Part shown: piece by piece, positions 7,049 to 14,835 of the stretch
Layout: each line of letters opens with the position of its first letter
How positions within the stretch are numbered: the first letter of the stretch is position 1
Assembly: GCA_021780905.1 (NCBI GenBank)
Contig: JAJXXW010000026.1
Coordinates: 1 to 45,415 of the forward strand
Direction: 5' to 3'
Length of the DNA stretch: 45,415 bases
Origin: a bacterium
Lineage (GTDB): Bacteria > Verrucomicrobiota > Verrucomicrobiia > Limisphaerales > UBA11358
Notes under the pieces: model-generated
Database searches by the model: none
What the model was told of the DNA's origin: nothing
What the model saw: the letters and a program-made list of their open reading frames with translations, nothing else
Position numbers and translations under genes: made by a program

Positions 7049-7849
7049 TCAAAGCCAGACCGCTTCCGGCTTTCTCGACTGGAACCGCACGGTCTCGGTG
7101 TAGCCCACGCTGCGGGCGAGCGCGACGGCGTCGGGGAAATTCGCGCCGACTTCCGCGGGCGCGTGGGCGTCGGAGCCGAAGGTGATGGGCACGTTTTTGT
7201 GGAAGGCGATTTCGAGCAGCTGGCGGCCGGGATAGATTTCCCGGCACTCTTTGCGCAGGCCGGCGGTGTTCAGTTCGATGGCGCAGCCAGATTGCGCGGC
7301 GGCGTTGAGAAATTTTTCATAGAGCGGCTGGCAGTCCTGCGCTGGCCGGATGCCGAATTTCTTCGGCAAATCCGCGTGGCCGATGATGTCGAATAATTTT
7401 GATTCCGCCGCCAGCGTCAGCCAGTCGAAATAGATTTTCCACACCTCGAACGCGTCCCGCTTTTTCCATTCGGAGAGCTTGGCCGGATTGTCAATGGCCC
7501 ATGAATCCGAAACATAATGCACGCTGCCGAGGAAATAATCCCACGGATGCCGCGCTGCCAGTTGGCGGATCCAGTTTTCGTGGCCGGGCAGGTAATCCAC
7601 CTCCAGCGCGAGGCGGATAGTAAGCTGCGGAAATTCCGTTTGCGCGAGGCGCACCTTGGCGACGTATTCGTCGAGTTGCCGGTCCAGCATCCGCCAGTTG
7701 TCAAAGTCATCGCGCGGCATGGGTGAATGGTCGGAGAAGCCGATTTCGGTCAGCCCGACTTCCACGGCATGGCGTGCATAATCCACCGGCTCGCCGGCGG
7801 CGTGGCGGCACAGCGGCGTGTGCATATGATAATCGGCGGGCAGCGACAT
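7049..7849 (-). CDS. PHP-family histidinol-phosphatase-like hydrolase
   Basis: A 266-residue PHP-domain protein. The N-terminal metal motif YHMHTPLCRHA (residues 7-17), GFSDHSPMP, LEVDYLPGHE, GSVHYV, IIGHADLPKKFG and the C-terminal FGSDAHAPAEVG together match the HisK/HisJ histidinol-phosphatase type, which removes phosphate from histidinol phosphate with a trinuclear metal site. Other PHP phosphoesterase substrates are possible, as no other his genes are near. The start at 7849 (MSLPADYHMH) is chosen over a longer frame because family members begin just before the H-x-H motif. It is followed by the TMTC-like gene and diverges from the DUF1800 gene. Confidence 0.8.
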   Translation of the reverse strand: MSLPADYHMHTPLCRHAAGEPVDYARHAVEVGLTEIGFSDHSPMPRDDFDNWRMLDRQLDEYVAKVRLAQTEFPQLTIRLALEVDYLPGHENWIRQLAARHPWDYFLGSVHYVSDSWAIDNPAKLSEWKKRDAFEVWKIYFDWLTLAAESKLFDIIGHADLPKKFGIRPAQDCQPLYEKFLNAAAQSGCAIELNTAGLRKECREIYPGRQLLEIAFHKNVPITFGSDAHAPAEVGANFPDAVALARSVGYTETVRFQSRKPEAVWL

Positions 7850-7946
7850 GGCGGGAGTTTCGGGATTTGGCCCCGCTGTTTCAAGGCGAATAAAAACTCG
7901 CTTGGGGCTGAAACCTTCGGCGGCGGACTGGCGTCCAGCACTTTGT

Positions 7947-9434
7947 ATGCTCAAGCCGCTTTCATCCGACCGATGGAACTATGCCACGGCGGCGCATCTC
8001 CTGAACCGGGCCGGCTTTGGCGGGCCGCCGGCGGACATCCAAAAGCTGTGCGACCTCGGTATGGACAAGGCGGTGGCGCATCTGCTGGACTACGAATACA
8101 TCCACGATCCCACGGCCGACCCCGACTGGGCCAGGCCGAATCCCGACGAGGTCCGCCAGTTCCGCGAGGCCATCAAGAACGCCGCCACGCCGGACGAGAA
8201 AAGGAAATTGCAGCAGGAGCAGCAGCAGCTCATCCAGCGCCGCATATTGGAGTTGCGCGGCTGGTGGCTCAAGCGCATGGCCTACGGCCCGCGGCCGTTT
8301 CAGGAGAAGATGGTTTTGTTCTGGCACGGCCATTTCGCCACGAGCGTCGAGAAGGTGCGCAACCCGTATTACATGTGGCGGCAGAATGAATTGTTCCGCC
8401 GGCTGGCCACGGCGAACTGGCAGCAATTGCTCACCGAGGCCGGCAAGGATCCGGCCATGCTCCTCTGGCTGGACCAGGCGCAGAGCAAAAAAGATCATCC
8501 CAACGAGAATTTCGCGCGCGAGGTCATGGAGCTGTTCGCGCTGGGTGAGGGACACTACACCGAACACGACATCGGCGAGGCGGCGCGCGCGCTCACCGGC
8601 TGGTCGCTGGAACCGGACACGCAGAAATTCATCTACCGCCCGCGCATCCATGACGAGGGCGACAAGACCCTCTTCGGGCGCACGGGAAATTTCAACGGCG
8701 ACGAGGTCATCGCCCTGATCATCGCGCAGCCGCAGGCGGCGAAATTCATCACGGCGAAAATCTGGAATTATTTTGCCGGACAGGAGCCGTCGCCGGCGCT
8801 GGCCGACGCGCTGGCCGCGAACTTCCGCGCGAACGGAAACAACTTCAAGCCGTTTCTCCACGCGCTGTTTCGCAGCGGGGAATTTTATTCGCCGGAGGTC
8901 ATCCGCAATCAGGTCAAAAGCCCGGTGCAATGGCTCATCGGCAGCGTCCGCATCCTCGAATGCGAGATGCCGCCGCCGCTCGTCTGCTTCGGCACGCTGC
9001 GCCAGCTCGGCCAGGATTTGTTTGCGCCGCCGAACGTCAAGGGCTGGGACGGCGGCATCACCTGGATCACGACCAACACGCTGCTGATGCGCTACAACGA
9101 CGCGCAGGCGCTGGTCGAGGGGCAGTTGCCCCCGCTGACGGCGAATGATTTCGCGCGCAAGCCGGGCGGGCCGGGCGGAGAGAAGGCGATGAAGGCGCTC
9201 CAGCGCGTCCGCATGGGCGGCGTGAACGTGGAAAAAATCCTCACGCCCGAGCAGCGTGCGGACAAGCCCACGATGGTCGCCGCGCTGGAGCATCGTTTGT
9301 TCCAAACCACGCTCAACACCGAACAGGAGCAGACCCTGCGCGACTTTCTCGATTCCAAAACCAAGATGTCCAACGCCGACATCGTCACCACCGTCCGGCT
9401 GATGATGTCCACGCCGGAATATCAAGTCACCTGA
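7947..9434 (+). CDS. DUF1800 family protein
   Basis: A 495-residue protein of the DUF1800 family, function not established. Family segments seen are HLLNRAGFGGPP, MVLFWHGHFATSVEKV, NENFAREVMELFALGEGHYTE, ALTGWSLEP and PPNVKGWDGG. In other genomes DUF1800 is nearly always next to a DUF1501 Tat-exported protein, as here (3 bases apart). The start at 7947 (MLKPLSSDRWNY) gives the normal N-terminus; an upstream extension overlapping the divergent PHP gene is unlikely. The pair is frequent in Planctomycetota and Verrucomicrobiota and is thought to act in the envelope, but this is not proven. Confidence 0.88.
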   Translation: MLKPLSSDRWNYATAAHLLNRAGFGGPPADIQKLCDLGMDKAVAHLLDYEYIHDPTADPDWARPNPDEVRQFREAIKNAATPDEKRKLQQEQQQLIQRRILELRGWWLKRMAYGPRPFQEKMVLFWHGHFATSVEKVRNPYYMWRQNELFRRLATANWQQLLTEAGKDPAMLLWLDQAQSKKDHPNENFAREVMELFALGEGHYTEHDIGEAARALTGWSLEPDTQKFIYRPRIHDEGDKTLFGRTGNFNGDEVIALIIAQPQAAKFITAKIWNYFAGQEPSPALADALAANFRANGNNFKPFLHALFRSGEFYSPEVIRNQVKSPVQWLIGSVRILECEMPPPLVCFGTLRQLGQDLFAPPNVKGWDGGITWITTNTLLMRYNDAQALVEGQLPPLTANDFARKPGGPGGEKAMKALQRVRMGGVNVEKILTPEQRADKPTMVAALEHRLFQTTLNTEQEQTLRDFLDSKTKMSNADIVTTVRLMMSTPEYQVT

Positions 9435-9437
9435 CGC

Positions 9438-10760
9438 ATGAAAAACGAAATCACCTTGCAGACGCGGCGCGAATTTCTCCGCCGCACCGTCCTCGGCAGC
9501 TCGCTGGCGTGGACGGTGCCCGCGTTTCTCGCGAACACCTTTTCCGCGTTGCAGGCCGAGGCCGAAGGCTCCGCCATCCAGACGCCCACCGGCAAGGACG
9601 CGACCATTCTCGTCGTGCTGCAAATGGCCGGCGGCAATGATGGCATCAACACCGTCGTGCCCTATGCCAATGATTTTTACCACAAGGCGCGGCCGGTCAT
9701 CGGGCTGAAGGCGGAAAATGTCTTGAAGCTGAACGACCACATCGGCCTGCACGGCGCGATGGCCGGCTTCAAGTCGCTTTACGATGCCGGGCGGTTGTCC
9801 ATCATCCAGGGTGTCGGCTATCCGAATCCCAACCGCTCGCATTTTCGTTCCACGGAAATCTGGCAGACCGCCAGCGATTCCGACCGCGTGGAGAAGCACG
9901 GCTGGATCGGCCGCTACTTCGACGCCGCCTGCGCCGGCGCCGACCCGACGGTGGGCGTGGTCATCGGCAACCAGTTGCCGGAATCGTTTTTTGCGGCGAC
10001 GCCCAAAGGAATTGTCTTCAACAACCCGCAGAACTACCGCTTCATGGCGAACGGCGCGGCCACCGAAGAGTCGTATAAAAAACTGAACGAGCTGGAGATG
10101 TCCAGCCCGCTGCCGGACGACAATTCCGGCGGCAGCATCGCCATGTTGCCGGCGGGAATGCCCATGACCGGCGGACGTGCGGTGGATTTCATCTCCCGCA
10201 CCGCGCTCGACGCGCAGCACAGTTCCGAAGAGGTGCGCGCCATCGCCGCGCGCGTGCAAAATCAGGCCCAGTATCCCGGCTCGCCGCTGGGCGGTTCGCT
10301 CAAGCTCATCGCCAAGCTCATCGGCGGCGGACTGCCGACGCGGATTTATTACGCCTCGCAGGGCGGCTACGACACGCACACCAACCAGCTTCAATCGCAG
10401 CAGCGTCTGCTGGGCGACCTCGCGGCTTCCGTGAAGGCGTTCACCGACGACCTCAAGGCGCAGGGCAATCTGGGCCGCGTGCTGGTGATGACCTTCAGCG
10501 AATTCGGCCGGCGCGTTTCCGAGAATGCCAACGGCGGCACCGACCACGGCGCGGCGGCGCCCCTGTTCGTCATTGGCGACCAGGTGAAGGCGGGACTGCT
10601 CGGTAAATATCCCAGCCTCGCTCCGGCGGATCTGTTCCAGGGCGATGTGAAATACAACGTGGATTTCCGGAGCGTTTATGCCGGTGTCTTGGAAGGCTGG
10701 CTCAGGACGAAAAGCGCGCCGATTCTCGGCCGCCAGTTTGCCCCGCTGGCGGTGGTCTGA
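9438..10760 (+). CDS. DUF1501 family protein, Tat-exported
   Basis: A 440-residue protein. The N-terminus has a twin-arginine signal (TRREFLRRTVLGSSLAW, residues 9-25) with a hydrophobic stretch and a likely cleavage site after about residue 40. The mature part contains LQMAGGNDGINTVVPY, GYPNPNRSHFRSTEIWQT and VMTFSEFGRRVSENANGG...DHGAA, typical of DUF1501 proteins, which resemble alkaline-phosphatase-like/sulfatase folds. The biochemical role is unknown. It is co-transcribed with the preceding DUF1800 gene. Confidence 0.88.
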   Translation: MKNEITLQTRREFLRRTVLGSSLAWTVPAFLANTFSALQAEAEGSAIQTPTGKDATILVVLQMAGGNDGINTVVPYANDFYHKARPVIGLKAENVLKLNDHIGLHGAMAGFKSLYDAGRLSIIQGVGYPNPNRSHFRSTEIWQTASDSDRVEKHGWIGRYFDAACAGADPTVGVVIGNQLPESFFAATPKGIVFNNPQNYRFMANGAATEESYKKLNELEMSSPLPDDNSGGSIAMLPAGMPMTGGRAVDFISRTALDAQHSSEEVRAIAARVQNQAQYPGSPLGGSLKLIAKLIGGGLPTRIYYASQGGYDTHTNQLQSQQRLLGDLAASVKAFTDDLKAQGNLGRVLVMTFSEFGRRVSENANGGTDHGAAAPLFVIGDQVKAGLLGKYPSLAPADLFQGDVKYNVDFRSVYAGVLEGWLRTKSAPILGRQFAPLAVV

Positions 10761-10828
10761 ACGAAGCCGGTCGGCCATTTTAATCCCCGCGCTTCCGAAA
10801 AAGATTGGCCGGGTTTGCCAGATTCCGC

Positions 10829-10856
10829 TTGCACGCCCCAAAACCGTTGTTACGAT
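10829..10856 (+). promoter_or_regulatory. Candidate prs promoter
   Basis: TTGCAC (10829-10834) and TACGAT (10851-10856) are 16 bases apart and resemble -35 and -10 boxes. They lie upstream of the hairpin/U-run at 10871-10898, so that hairpin would be in the prs leader if this promoter is used. Confidence 0.35.
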
Positions 10857-10870
10857 TTTGTCACGTTCAT

Positions 10871-10898
10871 CCGCCAAGTCCGGCGGGTTTTCTTTTTT
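10871..10898 (+). terminator. Intrinsic terminator or leader attenuator before prs
   Basis: CCGCC-AAGTCC-GGCGG followed by G and a T-rich run (TTTTCTTTTTT). It could end the DUF1800-DUF1501 transcript or act as an attenuator in the prs leader. The stem is short (5 bp) but the U-run is strong. Confidence 0.6.
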
Positions 10899-10923
10899 AA
10901 CCGGCAGCAAGCATTTTTATCCA

Positions 10924-11868
10924 GTGAAAATTTTCAGCGGCACCGCCAATCAACCCCTCGCCATTGCCATCTGCAAATCCATCGGCTGTGAGCTCGGCAA
11001 AATCACCATCTCGCCCTTTCCCGACGGCGAGACGTTTGTGAAGATCGAGGAGAACGTGCGCGGCGAGGACATTTTCATCGTCCAACCGACCTCGCCGCCG
11101 ACGAATCACAATTTGATGGAGCTGTTCATCATCATGGACGCGCTGCGCCGCGCGAGCGCCAAGCGCATCACGGCGGTCATGCCGTTTTACGGTTATGCCC
11201 GGCAGGACCGCAAGGACCAGCCACGCGTGCCGATCACCGCGAAACTCGTCGCCAACCTGCTCGTGGCCGCCGGCGCGAACCGCGTGCTGACGATGGATTT
11301 GCACGCGCAGCAGATTCAGGGTTTTTTCGACATCCCGGTGGATCATCTCTACGCCGCGCCGGTGATGTATGATTATTTGAAGAAGAAGAATTTGACCAAC
11401 CTCGTGGTGGTCAGCCCGGACGCGGGCGGCATCAAGATGGCGCACGCGTATTCGCAAACGATGGAGGCAGAGCTGGCGATCGTGGCCAAGCGCCGCAAGA
11501 GCGCGACGGAAGTGGAGAGCATGGCGGTCATCGGCGAGATCGAGGGCAAAAATGTTTTGCTGGTGGACGATTTGACGGAAACGGCGGGCACGCTGACCTC
11601 GGCGGCGGCGGTCTTGAAGACCAAGGGGGCCAGAAACATCATGGCCTGCGTTTCGCACGCGCTGCTCAATGACACGGGCATCCAAAGATTGCGCAATTCT
11701 GCTATTGACGAATTGATAACTACTGATACAGTCCAACGCCCTGCGATTGACGGTGTGCGAATCACCACGCTGTCGGTAGCGGGGCTTTTGGGTGAAGCCA
11801 TCAAGCGGATTCATAGTAATTCGTCGGTGAACTCCCTGTTTGAATTTAAGGGCGGGCGCACCAGTTGA
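10924..11868 (+). CDS. prs: Ribose-phosphate pyrophosphokinase (PRPP synthetase)
   Basis: A 314-residue cytoplasmic enzyme making PRPP from ribose 5-phosphate and ATP for nucleotide, histidine and tryptophan synthesis. The GTG start at 10924 gives the family N-terminus MKIFSGTANQPLA. Visible motifs are FPDGETFVKI, MPFYGYARQDRKDQPR (ATP-binding flexible region), MDLHAQQIQGFFDIPVDHL, VVSPDAGGIKMA and the PRPP loop VLLVDDLTETAGTL (about residues 212-225). There is no clear Shine-Dalgarno before the GTG. rplY follows 33 bases later. Confidence 0.96.
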   Translation: MKIFSGTANQPLAIAICKSIGCELGKITISPFPDGETFVKIEENVRGEDIFIVQPTSPPTNHNLMELFIIMDALRRASAKRITAVMPFYGYARQDRKDQPRVPITAKLVANLLVAAGANRVLTMDLHAQQIQGFFDIPVDHLYAAPVMYDYLKKKNLTNLVVVSPDAGGIKMAHAYSQTMEAELAIVAKRRKSATEVESMAVIGEIEGKNVLLVDDLTETAGTLTSAAAVLKTKGARNIMACVSHALLNDTGIQRLRNSAIDELITTDTVQRPAIDGVRITTLSVAGLLGEAIKRIHSNSSVNSLFEFKGGRTS

Positions 11869-11901
11869 GCGTCGCCCGAAAACAGTTTTACAATTTACAA
11901 A

Positions 11902-12666
11902 ATGAAATCTGTCGCATTGAAAGCCTATCCGCGCACGCAGGTGCAGCGTGCCGAAGTCACCAAGCTCCGCCGCGCCGGCCGCGTGCCCGCCACCATTTAT
12001 GGCCGCCAAGCCAAGCCGCAGAACCTCGAGGTCAACTCGCGCGAAATCGCCGATCTCCTGAACCACTCCGTTTCAGAAAATCTGCTTGTGGACTTGACCG
12101 TCGAGCAGGACGCCCGCTCCAAGCGCCTCGCGCTGGTGCAGGATGTCCAGCATCATCCGATCAACGGCAAGGTCATCCATGTGGATTTTCACGAGGTGGC
12201 CGAGACCGAGAAGGTCACCATCTTTGTGCCCGTCGAAACGACCGGCGAGGCGGCCGGCGTCAAGAACGGCGGCGGCACGCTGGAGCACGTCATGCACAAG
12301 CTCAAGGTGCGCTGTCTGCCCAAGGATTTGCCGGAGCAGATCACCTTGGACGTCACCGCGCTGGAAATCGGCAAGTCCATACATCTCGGTGAAATCGTTC
12401 CACCGCCCGGCGTGGAAATCGTCGGTGACAAGACTCGCACCGTCGTGGCCGTGGCCGCGCCGCGCGCTGAGGAAGAAGCGGTCGCCACCGCCGCGCCGGC
12501 CGCCGGCGATGTCGAAATGACGAAGGAGAAAAAGGAAGACGGTGCCGAAGGCGCTGCTCCGGCCGCCAAGGCGGGCGAAAAAGCCCCGGCTGCCAAGGGC
12601 GATGCGAAAGCCGCCCCGGCCGGCGACAAGAAGGCCGAGGCCAAGCCCGAAGCCAAGAAGAAATAA
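11902..12666 (+). CDS. rplY: 50S ribosomal protein L25 (Ctc/TL5 type)
   Basis: A 254-residue L25 of the long Ctc/TL5 type that binds 5S rRNA. The N-terminal 5S-binding domain (LRRAGRVPATIYGRQ at about 26-40, HVDFHEV) is followed by the TL5 C-terminal beta domain (about 95-185; VRCLPKDLPEQITLDVTALE). A long Ala/Lys/Glu-rich tail (about 190-254) is probably disordered. The prs-rplY-pth order is widely conserved. The tail is longer than in most homologues I know of. Confidence 0.94.
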   Translation: MKSVALKAYPRTQVQRAEVTKLRRAGRVPATIYGRQAKPQNLEVNSREIADLLNHSVSENLLVDLTVEQDARSKRLALVQDVQHHPINGKVIHVDFHEVAETEKVTIFVPVETTGEAAGVKNGGGTLEHVMHKLKVRCLPKDLPEQITLDVTALEIGKSIHLGEIVPPPGVEIVGDKTRTVVAVAAPRAEEEAVATAAPAAGDVEMTKEKKEDGAEGAAPAAKAGEKAPAAKGDAKAAPAGDKKAEAKPEAKKK

Positions 12667-12693
12667 TTCACGCGGCGAAAGCCGCCCCCGCGC

Positions 12694-13293
12694 ATGGAGC
12701 CGCTGCACCTTATCGTGGGGCTGGGCAATCCCGGCGCGGAATACGTCAAGACCCGGCACAATGCCGGATTTTGGCTCGTCGAAAGACTGGCGGCGAAGTG
12801 GCGGGCCGGCTGGACCGGAGAACGAAAATTTCAGGCGCGGGTGGCGCGGGCGGAATGCGCCGGCAGAAAAGTTTTGCTGGCCGAGCCGCAGACGTTCATG
12901 AATTTGAGCGGCGAAGCGGTCGGGGCGCTGGTGCAGTTTTACCGGCTGCCGCTGGAAACGATTTTGGTGGCGGTGGACGACGCGGATTTGCCCTTGGGCG
13001 AAATCCGCCTGCGGCCCGGCGGCGGCGCCGGCGGTCATCACGGGCTGGAATCCGTGACGGAGCATCTCGGCGCGAACGCGTTTGCGCGGCTGCGGCTCGG
13101 CATCGGCCGCCAGCGTGGGGCGTGGGAGATCACCGGCCATGTGCTCGGGAAGTTCGGCGCGGATGAGCACGCGCGGCTGGAAAAAGTTTTGGATCGGGCG
13201 GCGGCCCAGGTGGAATGCTGGGTCACCGCCGGTTTGCCAAAGGCAATGAATCAATTTAACGGAGTCGTGGACTCCACGAACGAAGCAACATGA
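12694..13293 (+). CDS. pth: Peptidyl-tRNA hydrolase
   Basis: A 199-residue Pth enzyme that releases peptides from prematurely dissociated peptidyl-tRNA. Family motifs are IVGLGNPGAEYVKTRHNAGF (residues 6-25, with the catalytic His), LAEPQTFMNLSGEAV, VAVDDADLPLGEIRLRPGG and GGHHGLESV, which includes GxxGH-H-G. The stop overlaps the rpsF start by four bases (ATGA), indicating translational coupling. Confidence 0.96.
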   Translation: MEPLHLIVGLGNPGAEYVKTRHNAGFWLVERLAAKWRAGWTGERKFQARVARAECAGRKVLLAEPQTFMNLSGEAVGALVQFYRLPLETILVAVDDADLPLGEIRLRPGGGAGGHHGLESVTEHLGANAFARLRLGIGRQRGAWEITGHVLGKFGADEHARLEKVLDRAAAQVECWVTAGLPKAMNQFNGVVDSTNEAT

Positions 13294-13595
13294 AAAAATA
13301 CGAAGGTCTGTTTATCTTGAATCTGGCGGGGCGCGAAGAGGGCGTGCAGGAAGCGCTCGACAAAATTTCCGCCGACATCACCGCCACCGGCGGCAAGATC
13401 GAGACGGTGCAGAAAATGGAGCGCAAGGCGTTCGCCCGCGTGGCGGACAAGCGCCACAGCTCCGGCTTCTACGCCAACGTCATTTTTGACGCGACGCCCG
13501 GCGTGATCGCCCAGTTGCAGAAAAAGTTCTCGCTCAACCAGGACATTTTCCGCGTGCTCTTCACCCTCGCGTCCGCGCCCAAGGCCGCGAAATAA
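13290..13595 (+). CDS. rpsF: 30S ribosomal protein S6
   Basis: A 101-residue ribosomal protein of the small-subunit platform. MKKYEGLFILNL, GGKIETVQKMERKAFA and the C-terminal FSLNQDIFRVLFT are characteristic. It overlaps pth by four bases and is followed by ssb 15 bases later. S6 normally binds 16S rRNA together with S18, but rpsR is not in this cluster. Confidence 0.95.
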   Translation: MKKYEGLFILNLAGREEGVQEALDKISADITATGGKIETVQKMERKAFARVADKRHSSGFYANVIFDATPGVIAQLQKKFSLNQDIFRVLFTLASAPKAAK

Positions 13596-13610
13596 TTCCC
13601 GGAGGCACCT

Positions 13611-14072
13611 ATGGCCAGCTTCAACAAAGTCATCCTAATGGGCAACCTGACGCGCGACCCCGAGTTGCGCTACACGCCCAAGGGCACGGCCATTGCGAAA
13701 ATCGGTGTCGCCGTCAACCGCGTCTGGACGAATGAAGCCGGCGAAAAGAAGGAGGAAGTCACCTTCGTGGATGTGGACGTCTTTGGCCGCACGGCGGAAA
13801 ACGTCGGCCAATATATGCGCAAAGGCCGGCCGATCATGATTGAAGGCCGCCTCAAGCTCGACCAGTGGGACGACAAGGCCACCGGCGCCAAACGCAGCAA
13901 GCTCGGCGTCATCGCCGAGACCGTTCAATTTCTCGGCAGCGCGCCCGGTGCCGGCGAGGGCGCCCCTCCCGCCGCTCCGCGTCCCGCCCGGCCGGCGGCC
14001 GCCGCCGGTGCCCCCGCCGCCGAACCCGTCGAGGGCGACGGCCCGCCCGAAAGCGACGACGTCCCGTTCTGA
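13611..14072 (+). CDS. ssb: Single-stranded DNA-binding protein
   Basis: A 153-residue SSB. The OB-fold occupies residues 1-110 (MASFNKVILMGNLTRDPELR, TAIAKIGVAVNR, VGQYMRKGRPIMIEGRLKLD, KLGVIAETVQFLG). A Pro/Ala-rich linker leads to the acidic tip ESDDVPF, which recruits partner proteins in replication and repair. It has a good Shine-Dalgarno (GGAGG) nine bases upstream. It sits between rpsF and rplI as in many bacteria, but without rpsR after it. Confidence 0.96.
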   Translation: MASFNKVILMGNLTRDPELRYTPKGTAIAKIGVAVNRVWTNEAGEKKEEVTFVDVDVFGRTAENVGQYMRKGRPIMIEGRLKLDQWDDKATGAKRSKLGVIAETVQFLGSAPGAGEGAPPAAPRPARPAAAAGAPAAEPVEGDGPPESDDVPF

Positions 14073-14102
14073 TGCTCAAACCCGCAACCAAATCATTTTC
14101 CC

Positions 14103-14711
14103 ATGGCAAAAACTGAAGTCATTCTCACGCAACACATCGTCGGTCTCGGCGGTGAATCCGACAACGTCCGCGTCGCCGCCGGCTACGCGCGCAACTACCT
14201 TTTCCCGCACCGCCTCGCCGTGCCGGTCACGGCGGCGAACAAGCGCCAGATGGAGGCGCTCCGGCAGAAGCGCGCCGAGCGCGAGGCGCAGGAATTCAAC
14301 CACATGACCGAACTGGCCAAGGCGCTCCAGAAGCTGGTGTGCATCATCAAGGTCAAGACCGGCGAGGACGGCAAGCTGTTCGGCTCCGTCACGAGCGGCA
14401 CCATCGCCGACGAACTCAAGCACCAGTTTGACATTGCCCTCGACAAGAAGAAGATCAAGCTTGAGCACGCCCTGCGCGCCACCGGTGAATTTGAAGTGGA
14501 ATTGCACCTGCACGCCGAGGTCAAGGGGACGCTGAAGGTTCGCGTGGAAAGCACCACGCCTGTCGCGGCACCCGCCGCCGCCGTGGTCGAGGAAAAACCG
14601 CGCACCGAAAAGCGCGGCCATCGCGGCGACATCATCGCCCCCACGGTGGCCGAGCTGAAGGCGAAGGCGGAAAAAAAGCCCAAGTCCGAGAAGAAGGCCA
14701 AGACGGATTGA
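14103..14711 (+). CDS. rplI: 50S ribosomal protein L9 with extended C-terminus
   Basis: A 202-residue L9. The N-terminal rRNA-binding domain (EVILTQHIVGLGGESDNVRV, AAGYARNYLFPHRLAVPVT) is followed by the long helix and the C-terminal domain (GKLFGSVTSGTIADEL, up to about 148). About 50 further residues, rich in Ala, Lys and Glu, extend beyond the usual end at about 150. The gene is last in the cluster and is followed by an intrinsic terminator. Confidence 0.94.
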   Translation: MAKTEVILTQHIVGLGGESDNVRVAAGYARNYLFPHRLAVPVTAANKRQMEALRQKRAEREAQEFNHMTELAKALQKLVCIIKVKTGEDGKLFGSVTSGTIADELKHQFDIALDKKKIKLEHALRATGEFEVELHLHAEVKGTLKVRVESTTPVAAPAAAVVEEKPRTEKRGHRGDIIAPTVAELKAKAEKKPKSEKKAKTD

Positions 14712-14726
14712 ATCTGGCATCCCACC

Positions 14727-14757
14727 AAAGCCACGGAATGAATTTCCGTGGCTTTTT
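14727..14757 (+). terminator. Intrinsic terminator after rplI
   Basis: A 12-bp perfect stem, AAAGCCACGGAA / TTCCGTGGCTTT, with a short loop (14739-14743) and T-rich tail, 15 bases after the rplI stop. It ends the prs-rplI cluster. Confidence 0.85.
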
Positions 14758-14835
14758 GATTTTTCACCGTTTGACCTGCGCTTTCACGATTACCGCGCTT
14801 GCCTTCGGGCTGCCGCGATTTAGACTCCGCGCCCG

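Noticed and set aside
7962..10910. 982-residue open frame on the minus strand
   Set aside because: Antisense to the DUF1800/DUF1501 pair, low-complexity His/Arg-rich, no recognisable domain.
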